Assembly: GCA_022447225.1 (NCBI GenBank)
Contig: JAKVAZ010000006.1
Coordinates: forward strand, 558,001 to 622,000
Source: Fuerstiella sp.
GTDB taxonomy: Bacteria > Planctomycetota > Planctomycetia > Planctomycetales > Planctomycetaceae
DNA length: 64,000 nt
Direction: 5' to 3'
In this document: positions 46,914 to 54,871 of the stretch, piece by piece
Position numbering within the stretch: the stretch's first letter is position 1
Layout: each line of letters starts with the position of its first letter
Notes under the pieces: model-generated
Told to the model about the DNA's origin: nothing
The model's database searches: none
The model's input: only the letters and a program-made list of their open reading frames with translations
Made by a program: the position numbers and the translations under genes

Positions 46914-48092
46914 CTACTCAGGCAGCTCAACACTGTCAACCGACGCCCCCAAATGAGTCTCCAGTAACCGACCCAGCTCGGGACCACGAGCATTCAGCGA
47001 AATAACTTTGCCGTCCGGTCCCACAAGAATCACAGTGGGAATTCCGGTGACGGCATAATAGGCTGCCATCTCACTGTTACCATTCCCATCCGGCATAATG
47101 TTCTGCCATGGAAGCTGCGCTTCCTTCATGTAAGCTTCGAAATCGGCGCGATTCTGATCGATATTGATGCCTACAACAGTGAAACCCTTTGCACCGTAGA
47201 CTTCGAGGTTCTTTCTCACATTGGGAATTTCTGCCCGACACGGACCACACCAAGACGCCCAAAAATCAACAAGCACAAACTTTCCCCGATAGCTTTCCCA
47301 GTCGAATTCAGATCCCTCTGCTGTGACTCCCGAAAGTTCCATGAAATTCCCCGGAAGATTCAGACGTCGAACTGTGGCAGCAATGCTCAGGCCCTGAGTA
47401 CGAAAATCAGGATTGTCCGAGTTCTCCAGCATGGGAACCAGACGATTCAAAATCTGCTTTGCAATTTCCGGTTCACTACCGCTGAGTTGCTGCCCCAGCG
47501 CCGATGCAAGGCTCACTCCGCGCCTGTCCAGACCGTACTTATCGATGAACGCGAAGAGGTCCGTGACGACAGTTTCTCTGTTCCCGTCCTCCTGCAGAGC
47601 TTTCATGATCACCAGTTGAAGCAGCTGAAAATCCGCTGACTGTACCACAGCCGGACGTGGGTCGTTCCGGAGTGATCCGGCAAACGCCATCAACTGTCGT
47701 TGTGACTCGGGATCCACACGGCTCAGGACCGAAAGTACAAGGAACTTTTCTTCAACGGCGAGGACAGCGTCCTGTTCGCTGATCTCCTGTACCAGAATAC
47801 GATCGACCGCACCCGTGACGGCAGCAACCTGCTTTCGGAGGTGGGCAATCACAGCTTCCCGAGTCCGTTCCGTCGGTCTCATTTGTTTGATGCTGCCAAT
47901 AAACGAAAACAACTCCTGCGGACTTCCATCCGGCACCTCAAACGGATCCTTCTCCTTGTTCTGCGGGTCCCGCTCATTTTTAACAGACAATGCAGCCGAT
48001 TTGTCCTCCTGCGCAAAACATGTCAGTCCCCAAGCCGGTCCGAAAACCGAGATGATCAGCAGCCAGCGGAACGATTTTTGAAAAGCGGCCAT
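46914..48092 (-). CDS. TlpA-like thioredoxin-fold protein
   Basis: A 392-residue exported or membrane-anchored thiol-disulfide protein. The N-terminal hydrophobic segment (about 8-27) acts as signal peptide or anchor. Residues about 55-245 are helical and unassigned. The C-terminal thioredoxin domain (about 255-375) has FWASWCGPCRAEIP with Cys282 and Cys285, and GIPTVILVGPDGKV with the cis-Pro. All redox residues are present. The start at 48092 (MAAFQKSFRW) gives the hydrophobic leader. A role in periplasmic reduction, such as cytochrome maturation, would fit the many CxxCH proteins nearby, but this is inference. Confidence 0.88.
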   Translation of the reverse strand: MAAFQKSFRWLLIISVFGPAWGLTCFAQEDKSAALSVKNERDPQNKEKDPFEVPDGSPQELFSFIGSIKQMRPTERTREAVIAHLRKQVAAVTGAVDRILVQEISEQDAVLAVEEKFLVLSVLSRVDPESQRQLMAFAGSLRNDPRPAVVQSADFQLLQLVIMKALQEDGNRETVVTDLFAFIDKYGLDRRGVSLASALGQQLSGSEPEIAKQILNRLVPMLENSDNPDFRTQGLSIAATVRRLNLPGNFMELSGVTAEGSEFDWESYRGKFVLVDFWASWCGPCRAEIPNVRKNLEVYGAKGFTVVGINIDQNRADFEAYMKEAQLPWQNIMPDGNGNSEMAAYYAVTGIPTVILVGPDGKVISLNARGPELGRLLETHLGASVDSVELPE

Positions 48093-48922
48093 ACAGCACC
48101 AGAGGAAAACAGGAAAGAAGTGAACACACGTGTTGGTGAAAGAATCTAACTTAAAGCGGCGGCGTTTACGGAAACCAACCACAATCATAGCCAACCAACG
48201 GTTGAATGGAGAACCGACTCTTCACCCATTTGTCGTTCCAGAAGCCGCCCCGATTCAGTTTGGTCGTCGAACAGATCAACGTCCTGGTAAAGACGTACAA
48301 AACGAGTCAGTGATGAGTCCTGTTGGTTCAAATACAGGCATGCCATGCATCCGTCACTACACTCGCAGTCTAGGTCGAGTCAAATGATTCACCAACCCCG
48401 GTCACGACTCCGGTCCGTCTACGCAGCATTTCAATGATTCACTACAGATTGTAGCCGACGGCTGACAGTGACGAAGTCACAGAAAGCAGCCTAGTGTCTG
48501 TCCGGGAACGATCTGCGTCACTGAAAACCGGAAAAAAAACGTAAAGCCCGGTCGTCACTTCTTTAAAAGCTGAAGCCATCCGTAAAAAACAACCGGTTCC
48601 GAAGAATAGCAGAGATCTCAAAACTAGCTGCAGTTCTCAATATAGTAAGATTCAAACCAGACCCCAAAAACAGAGTAAATTTCGGAGTGTGCCACGGGAA
48701 CAACATGAATTGATGGACAGAACCGACCACCCGACGTATGGTGAATGCACGACAAAATCGTGCTCGTCACAGCTGATAAGCGGCTAGCCAACAACACCGA
48801 CAATCGATCAGTCATTCATTTGTCAACCAGTCAGTATTTATTGTGCGGAGATCTTGCCGGCAATAGTTGAACGGTAACGCGAAAAGGTTAAGGAAATTGT
48901 GCTGAGCCCGGAGAGTGCAAAT
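48093..48922. other. Divergent intergenic region
   Basis: About 830 bases without a recognised gene. It contains A-rich patches and repeated AATGATTCAC words (about 48383 and 48431). A tRNA-like T-arm word near 48328 lacks the rest of a tRNA. The right end carries the ribosome site of the sigma factor. Confidence 0.4.
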
Positions 48923-49519
48923 ATGTCGGATTCTCAGGATACAGTTTCTGAATCTTTTGAAAATATTTTTCGTGAAGAACGACAGCGACTGTGGCGTCTG
49001 GTTCGGTTTCGGATGAATCCGGGAGTCCGCCACCACCTCGACACCGAAGACGTTCTTCAGGATGTGTTTATAGAGGCGTCGCGGCGTTACGACGACTATC
49101 TGGACGGCAATGGATCTGCACCTTATCTGTGGCTCAGACAGATTGCCCTGGAGGTCCTGAACAACGCCCATCGCACTTACACCGGGGCACAGCAGCGCTC
49201 GACCGAACGAGAGTCTTATTCTGACCTGCCGGCCAATGATGCCGCATCAAGTCCGCTGCTGCGACTGGTCGCTGCTGTCACAACCCCAAGCGCAGTTGCC
49301 ATCCGGCAGGAAACCAAGATCATCGTCGATCAGGCTTTGCAAAAGCTGAATGAAACAGACTGGGAAGTGATCCAGCTGCGTCAGTTCGAAGAGCTGACCA
49401 ATTCCGAAGTCGCAGAAGTGCTGGAGATTTCCGTAACTGCAGCCAGTATTCGCTATGTTCGGGCACTCGAACGACTAAAAGACATCGTCGAATCGCTGCC
49501 CGACTTTAGTCAGAGCTGA
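48923..49519 (+). CDS. ECF-type sigma-70 family sigma factor
   Basis: A 198-residue two-domain sigma factor. Region 2 (about 20-87) includes DTEDVLQDVFIEASRRYDDY for core and -10 binding. Region 4 (about 135-188) includes WEVIQLRQFEELTNSEVAEV and a helix-turn-helix LEISVTAASIRYVRALERL. The linker is about 45 residues. The start at 48923 is supported by CGGAGAG 7 bases upstream. The kinase gene begins 13 bases after the stop. Planctomycetes often couple such sigma factors to membrane kinases, which suggests phosphorylation rather than an anti-sigma factor controls it. Confidence 0.93.
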   Translation: MSDSQDTVSESFENIFREERQRLWRLVRFRMNPGVRHHLDTEDVLQDVFIEASRRYDDYLDGNGSAPYLWLRQIALEVLNNAHRTYTGAQQRSTERESYSDLPANDAASSPLLRLVAAVTTPSAVAIRQETKIIVDQALQKLNETDWEVIQLRQFEELTNSEVAEVLEISVTAASIRYVRALERLKDIVESLPDFSQS

Positions 49520-49532
49520 AAGGAGGACCGTC

Positions 49533-52043
49533 ATGAGTCGTCCGCTCAGTGACCCGCGAGAGCTGCAAGGCCTGTCCTCCGAAGAACGCGATGAGCTCCT
49601 CGGACGTTTGGTAGAAGAATTCGAGTTTCGAATCCGACGCGGTGAATGTCCTCTGGTCGCGGAATACACCGAACAATTCCCTGACCTCGCCGCAGAGATC
49701 GAATCAGTCTTTACGACGATCGTCACCCTGGAAGGAATCAAAGCCGACGATGCTCGCGATGCAGAAGGACGTGTCAGTCTGGCGGGCGGACGAGTCGATC
49801 AGCTGGGCGAATATCGTGTCGTACGTGAAATCAGTCGTGGTGGCATGGGAATCGTCTTTGAGGCCGAGCAGGTTTCCTTGAAAAGACGAGTTGCTCTCAA
49901 AGTACTGCCGCGACGAATGATACTTCAGACAGAGGAACGAGAGCGGTTTGAACGAGAGGCACAACTGGCCGCCAGCCTGCACCATTCCAATATCGTCCCG
50001 ATCCACGGCTGCGGTTCTGAAGACGGCTACCAGTTCTACGCAATGCAACTGATCGAGGGAACTCCGTTAAATCAACTCCGGGAACAACTCACCGCACATC
50101 GAGTTGCCGAAATCGGTGTACAGGTTGCGGAGGCTCTGGATTATGCACACAAACAGGGAGTCATGCATCGTGACATCAAGCCCGAAAACCTGATTGAAGA
50201 CTCTGATGGACGGGTTTGGATCACCGATTTTGGTCTCGCTGCCGATTCACTATCCGTCTCCGACGGCCACGCGGGGGGCACAAAAAAATATATGGCTCCC
50301 GAACGAGCGACGGGATTGTGTGATGTACAGGCTGACGTCTTTAGTCTGGGAATGACCGTCCAAACTCTGTTGCCGGAACCCGAGGCCGTTCCTGTTTCTG
50401 CCGACCTGGCAGCGATCATTGATCGTTCGACCGATCACGACCCGGAAAACCGATATCAGACCGCAGGTGAACTGGCAGAAGATCTGCAGCGATTTCTGGA
50501 ATTCTGGCCCGTCAAAGCAAGAAAACTCAGCTGGTTTGGCAAAGGAATCAAACTGGCAAGGCGTAACCCGGCTCTGTCTGTCAGCCTGGGGCTGCTATTC
50601 GGGCTTGCCTGGGCCATGGCGATTTTTTCACACAGCGCTTATCTGCAGTCTGAACAGCAAAATACACAACTCTTCGGAAAAGTGTTTGCCATTGATGCAT
50701 TGTTCAAATCCAACTATCCGGGTCGGGATAAGCTCAGTCAGCTCAGCGAGCTCCAGGATTCCCGAACCACGAAGGTCCATGATCCCGCTCTGGAAGACCA
50801 CATCACGATGCTGCCGTATCTTCCTGACATCAAGATTGATCGGCTGACGGATTTGCCACCGGACCTGATTCATTCCGCCATTTCTGCACGACGCGATGTT
50901 GGTTTAGCCAAGAAAAATCTGGGCAGACTCGAGGATGCCCGTCGGGCATTTCAGTATGCACTGCAGGCCACTGATCGATGGATGTTCCAGTGCAATATGA
51001 CTTCACCGTTTGGCATACATACTGTGAACGCAGTGCTTTCTGCTGCAAGACTTCGCAATGATCTCAGCAGCGTTCTGGAAAAAGAAATGAAACTGGATGA
51101 AGCGGTCATATTGCGCCACGAAGTGCTGGCGCTTCTGAGCAAAATACCGCGGTCGGAGCAGAACACGACGGACTATGCCGAGCAGTTCGCTGAAGCGCAT
51201 CTCGGGCTTGGGACGTTCAGGCCTGAACGTGTGGGGCTCTTTGGAACATGGTACCAGCTTGAAGTTGCCGGGCACGATTTTACAGATGAAGCGGACACGG
51301 CAATTGCTCATCTTGACGCCGCGTTACAGGTGTTACAGGTATCCGGTCGAATGAAGATTCCGAGGATAAAAACACAAATCACAAGAACGCTGATAGAACG
51401 TGTACAGTGGAAACGTGTGCTGGGCTCTTTGGTGCAGCAGGACGACCAGCGTGCCCAGAACCTCATGCTTGAACTGACACAGGATTTTCCGAAACAGCCT
51501 AACTACCGTTACATCTATTCACTGGTTCTGGCAAATGTCAGGCTTCCGCAGGGAGCCGAAACTCAACCTGGGTCTGACTTGATTCGGTTGCGACTGGAAC
51601 GCGCGCTGGAACTGGTCCACTCGCTGACTCAAAGTCAGCCCCGTCGAACTGACTACATCGAAACAGAAGTTGATGTACGTCACCTGCTGGCAGAACTGGC
51701 GATTCGCAGCACTGAAGAGGGCGATACAAAATCGGACTTTGAAGTTGCCGTTTCGATGCAGAGTTACCTGAACCAAAGCATGGCAGTCGGGTTTCCCGAT
51801 CATGTTCGGCAGGCCCTGCTGGAGTGGCGTTTTGCAGAGTGGCTGGACCTGAAGAAAAAACATGATCAGGCCGACACCCTTCGGAATCAGGCCCGCCGGC
51901 AGTTTCAACTCATCCCACAGGACGACTCTTCGCAACCCTGTGTCGCGGCAACCCGGGAAGTGATCATCGACGGTACTCGAAAGCTGACTTCACTGACTTC
52001 TGGCGTCACTCCCTCTCCGGCTACTGTACAGTTGGCAGAGTAA
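49533..52043 (+). CDS. Membrane Ser/Thr protein kinase
   Basis: An 836-residue Hanks-type kinase. An N-terminal about 90-residue planctomycete extension precedes the kinase domain (about 94-323): SRGGMGIVFEA (P-loop, 101-111), Lys123, HRDIKPEN with Asp214, DFG at 232-234 and APE at 255-257. The stretch from ADVFSLGMTVQTLL to DHDPENRYQTAGEL is about 35 residues shorter than usual, compressing the C-lobe. One membrane helix lies at about 347-366. The about 470-residue extracytoplasmic part is helical with TPR-like repeats (LGRLEDARRAFQYALQ). A strong AGGAGG precedes the ATG. It likely senses an external signal and acts on the sigma factor encoded upstream. Confidence 0.93.
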   Translation: MSRPLSDPRELQGLSSEERDELLGRLVEEFEFRIRRGECPLVAEYTEQFPDLAAEIESVFTTIVTLEGIKADDARDAEGRVSLAGGRVDQLGEYRVVREISRGGMGIVFEAEQVSLKRRVALKVLPRRMILQTEERERFEREAQLAASLHHSNIVPIHGCGSEDGYQFYAMQLIEGTPLNQLREQLTAHRVAEIGVQVAEALDYAHKQGVMHRDIKPENLIEDSDGRVWITDFGLAADSLSVSDGHAGGTKKYMAPERATGLCDVQADVFSLGMTVQTLLPEPEAVPVSADLAAIIDRSTDHDPENRYQTAGELAEDLQRFLEFWPVKARKLSWFGKGIKLARRNPALSVSLGLLFGLAWAMAIFSHSAYLQSEQQNTQLFGKVFAIDALFKSNYPGRDKLSQLSELQDSRTTKVHDPALEDHITMLPYLPDIKIDRLTDLPPDLIHSAISARRDVGLAKKNLGRLEDARRAFQYALQATDRWMFQCNMTSPFGIHTVNAVLSAARLRNDLSSVLEKEMKLDEAVILRHEVLALLSKIPRSEQNTTDYAEQFAEAHLGLGTFRPERVGLFGTWYQLEVAGHDFTDEADTAIAHLDAALQVLQVSGRMKIPRIKTQITRTLIERVQWKRVLGSLVQQDDQRAQNLMLELTQDFPKQPNYRYIYSLVLANVRLPQGAETQPGSDLIRLRLERALELVHSLTQSQPRRTDYIETEVDVRHLLAELAIRSTEEGDTKSDFEVAVSMQSYLNQSMAVGFPDHVRQALLEWRFAEWLDLKKKHDQADTLRNQARRQFQLIPQDDSSQPCVAATREVIIDGTRKLTSLTSGVTPSPATVQLAE

Positions 52044-52591
52044 AATAAAGATTCTGATACCGCTGACGGTCATCCTGGACGTATTTCAATACGCCGCCGA
52101 AGCTCGATTACAATCAACAGACTGTATTTTCGGAGTTCGACTGTTTTCCGGATTGAACAGGCATGTTCAATCCGGCGGCGAATATGCTTTTCGAATAAGC
52201 AGGTTTGGCCCAGGTGAAAACGTTGCACCGGCGATCAAACTCCGATTTTTCAGCGATGATTCAACGGAAACCTCATACTTAAACACCGCAAAGTCGGTCC
52301 GAATCCTCCAACTCGCTTTGTCAGAGCCTGGTTCGACCCGCCTGCCTATTGCATTCAGTGCCACCGGGACTATGTTTAGAATATTGTGTTTTGGCAATTC
52401 TCCGGAAATCCCCACGAATTTGTCCGAAACGGATTTAGCGGAAATTCACAGATGGAACGTACTGTACACAGGCGGCAGTGCCGACTTTGATTTCGGACAC
52501 CGACTTCCGGCTGGTTAAACCGTGTTCTCTGACTACTCCGGTACTACAGGGACGTCTTTTGTCAATCATCGAATGTTCAGGGACAGAGCAG
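52044..52591. other. Intergenic region
   Basis: Spacer between the kinase and the FHA gene. A 121-codon frame (plus 52153-52518) and a minus-strand frame are open but show no motif or ribosome site. Upstream GTG or TTG starts for the FHA protein (52478, 52558) lie here. Confidence 0.4.
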
Positions 52592-53068
52592 ATGCTCGGT
52601 GAGCTGAATCCGTGCGGGGGAGGCGACACAATTCCCCTCCTTCATGAGAAAATACTTATTGGTCGCCGTTCATCCTGCGATATTTGCCTTGCGCTTTCGA
52701 ATGTGTCTTCGCACCATTGCGAACTGGAGTTACAAAAGCACTACTGGCACGTTCGGGATCTGGGCAGCACCAACGGTGTCAAGGTCAACGGCGAGCGAAC
52801 ACTAGAATCTGTTCTGATGCCAGGTGACGAATTGCAGGTGGCCAAGTCTCGGTTCCGCATTGAGTATTGCATTCATCCGGATGCTGCTGCACCGGAATCC
52901 ATAGACACGTTTGCATTGAGCCTGATGCAGAAGGCCGGACTGGAAAAACCGGCCGATTTTCGCATACCACAGTCGTCAGACGAAAGACGTGCGCGAATGA
53001 AAGCCAAACGCCGCTCGGAAAATCGCGACGATTTCATCATGGACTGGCTGAGTGACGAAGAAGAATAA
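52592..53068 (+). CDS. FHA-domain protein
   Basis: A 158-residue cytosolic protein with one FHA domain that binds phosphothreonine. The fold motifs are IGRRSSCDI (GR at 24-25), NVSSHHCELE (Ser-x-His region near 40-41) and DLGSTNGVKVNG (NG at 61-62), all intact. The C-terminal tail is charged (ERRARMKAKRRSENRDDFIM) and ends acidic. The ATG at 52592 is chosen; GTG 52478 would add 38 weak residues. Lying 3 kb after the kinase start on the same strand, it may read kinase phosphorylation. Confidence 0.85.
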   Translation: MLGELNPCGGGDTIPLLHEKILIGRRSSCDICLALSNVSSHHCELELQKHYWHVRDLGSTNGVKVNGERTLESVLMPGDELQVAKSRFRIEYCIHPDAAAPESIDTFALSLMQKAGLEKPADFRIPQSSDERRARMKAKRRSENRDDFIMDWLSDEEE

Positions 53069-53867
53069 GCGGTATTAGTGTTTTTGAGCCCCGATGACTA
53101 CCGCCGGCCCTCCGCGACAGATCGTGACGTCCACAGGAGGTGTACGGAACGCGGAATACTATCCGTCGGAAAGACCCTGTCATGACGGGGTGAGCCTGGC
53201 ATTCAGCTTAAATTTCGCTGCGTGGAACGAAGTATGATAATAATCCGACAACGTCTGCGAACAGTACTTAAGCGTATTTGCGGATTTCCCCGTCGCGCGT
53301 CACGTGGATCAGTTCGACTCAGATTCAGGGAACTCCTACACGCTGTTTGAACTGCCGTAATCCAATGAATTCATCTTTTGGAGGAACCAGCGAATTGTCA
53401 ATTTCCGGTGAAATCTGAAGCCCGGTCAAACAACAAACAATCGCATACGAACTCACAAGAGCCGAAATGTTCCAAAACCTGGTTCCGGAATCGCCAAACA
53501 ACTGTTATTGCAGCACCGAAGCACAGTTTCGATTTCCGGCTGGTGTGTCTGCCGGAAATCGGGGACACACGTTACATTTCCCGGCGGATCAGGGACTCTT
53601 TCATATCAGAGTTCGAAGAAAACTCGTAAGTGGAAAGAGTGGATTCCCTGTCTACCTTGGCTGACGCTGACAATGTAGAATTTGCGGGCTGCATGAACTC
53701 CCGGTGCCCTGTGAATCGATCCACCGGCTCAGTTCTGTCCGGATTTGACCGGTATAGAATCAGGGAAACGAATTTCAGTTTGTAGCAGCTCGCGGGAAAA
53801 CCCGGAAGGAATTTCCTCATCGGTGGCAGGTCTGTTCCGTGTATTCAGCTCGTTGTGAGACAGAGAT
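53069..53867. other. Intergenic region
   Basis: About 800 bases with only short, unconvincing open frames (83 codons at 53378, 65 codons at 53467). No RNA gene or strong hairpin is recognised. Confidence 0.4.
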
Positions 53868-54824
53868 ATGAAACGTCGAAGTATGATCTCATCTTCCGCT
53901 GCCACTGTGGCAGCACTTTCATTTCGTTCAGCCTGGGCACGGAGTGCCTTAACTCACCGCGAACACCGAAAATTCACACTCGATCTGAACTGGGGGGCCA
54001 TCGGTGTGGAAGCCGATCAACTGCAGGCAATCGGGTATGCAGCCAAATTTGGCTTTGAGTCTGTGTCTGCGGATCCACGGTTTCTTTCGTCGCTTGATGA
54101 GTCCCAACGCGCCAGTCTGGCGGCGCTGATGAAGGAAAAAGGTGTACGATGGGGAGCCGCCGGTCTGCCGGTAAATTTTCGCCAGGACGAATCCCGGTTT
54201 CAGCAGGACCTGAAGAAACTGCCAGCGATCTCCAGTTCCATGCAGCTTGCCGGTGTGACACGCGTGGGCACTTGGCTGAGTCCCTGTCACAATGAACTGA
54301 CCTATATGGCCAATTTCCGTCAGCATGCGCGGCGTCTGAAGGCCTGTGTAAGAATCCTTGCGGATCATGGTCAGAGTTTCGGCATGGAATACGTCGGGCC
54401 GAAAACGCTGTGGGCCTCAAAACGTCACAGTTTTATACACAGTATGCGAGAGACCAAAGATCTCATCGCAGAAATTGGAGAGAACAATGTTGGCTTTGTT
54501 CTCGACAGCTGGCACTGGTACACAGCACATGAAACGGTTGAGGATCTGCGAACTCTAAAGAATCAGGACATCATCGCCTGTGATCTGAACGACGCACCGG
54601 CAGGTCTTGCGATCGACGAACAGATCGATAACCAGCGTGAATTACCGGCAGCAACCGGGGTAATTGACCTGAAGATGTTTCTGGGGTTCCTGATTGAAAT
54701 CGGCTACGACGGTCCCGTGCGTGCAGAGCCGTTCAATGCAAAACTCCGGGACATGGGAAATGACGACGCCTGCCGAACAACGTCAGACGCACTGACAAAG
54801 GCCTTCTCACTGGTCAGCAAATAG
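53868..54824 (+). CDS. Sugar isomerase/epimerase-like protein, Tat leader
   Basis: A 318-residue protein of the xylose isomerase-like TIM-barrel family. The leader KRRSMISSSAATVAALSF is Tat-like, as in many planctomycete members. Barrel motifs include LNWGAIGVEADQLQAIGYAA, GMEYVGPK (metal Glu), GFVLDSWHWYTAHE (Asp and His) and DLNDAPAG, and a final AEPFNAKL (Glu). These acids and histidines match the metal site of sugar phosphate isomerases. GAGACAGAG stands before the ATG. It may process a sugar from polymer breakdown; the substrate is unknown. The DUF1592 gene follows 47 bases later. Confidence 0.87.
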   Translation: MKRRSMISSSAATVAALSFRSAWARSALTHREHRKFTLDLNWGAIGVEADQLQAIGYAAKFGFESVSADPRFLSSLDESQRASLAALMKEKGVRWGAAGLPVNFRQDESRFQQDLKKLPAISSSMQLAGVTRVGTWLSPCHNELTYMANFRQHARRLKACVRILADHGQSFGMEYVGPKTLWASKRHSFIHSMRETKDLIAEIGENNVGFVLDSWHWYTAHETVEDLRTLKNQDIIACDLNDAPAGLAIDEQIDNQRELPAATGVIDLKMFLGFLIEIGYDGPVRAEPFNAKLRDMGNDDACRTTSDALTKAFSLVSK

Positions 54825-54871
54825 CAGGATCGCAGTGATGTATTGATCACTTTTTTTTGTACGATGTTGTT

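Noticed and set aside
48318-48345. tRNA T-arm-like word GGTTCAAAT
   Set aside because: No matching acceptor stem, anticodon arm or D arm can be folded around it.
52153-52518. 121-codon plus-strand open frame before the FHA gene
   Set aside because: No ribosome site or motif, and it overlaps the weak N-terminal extension of the FHA frame in another phase.
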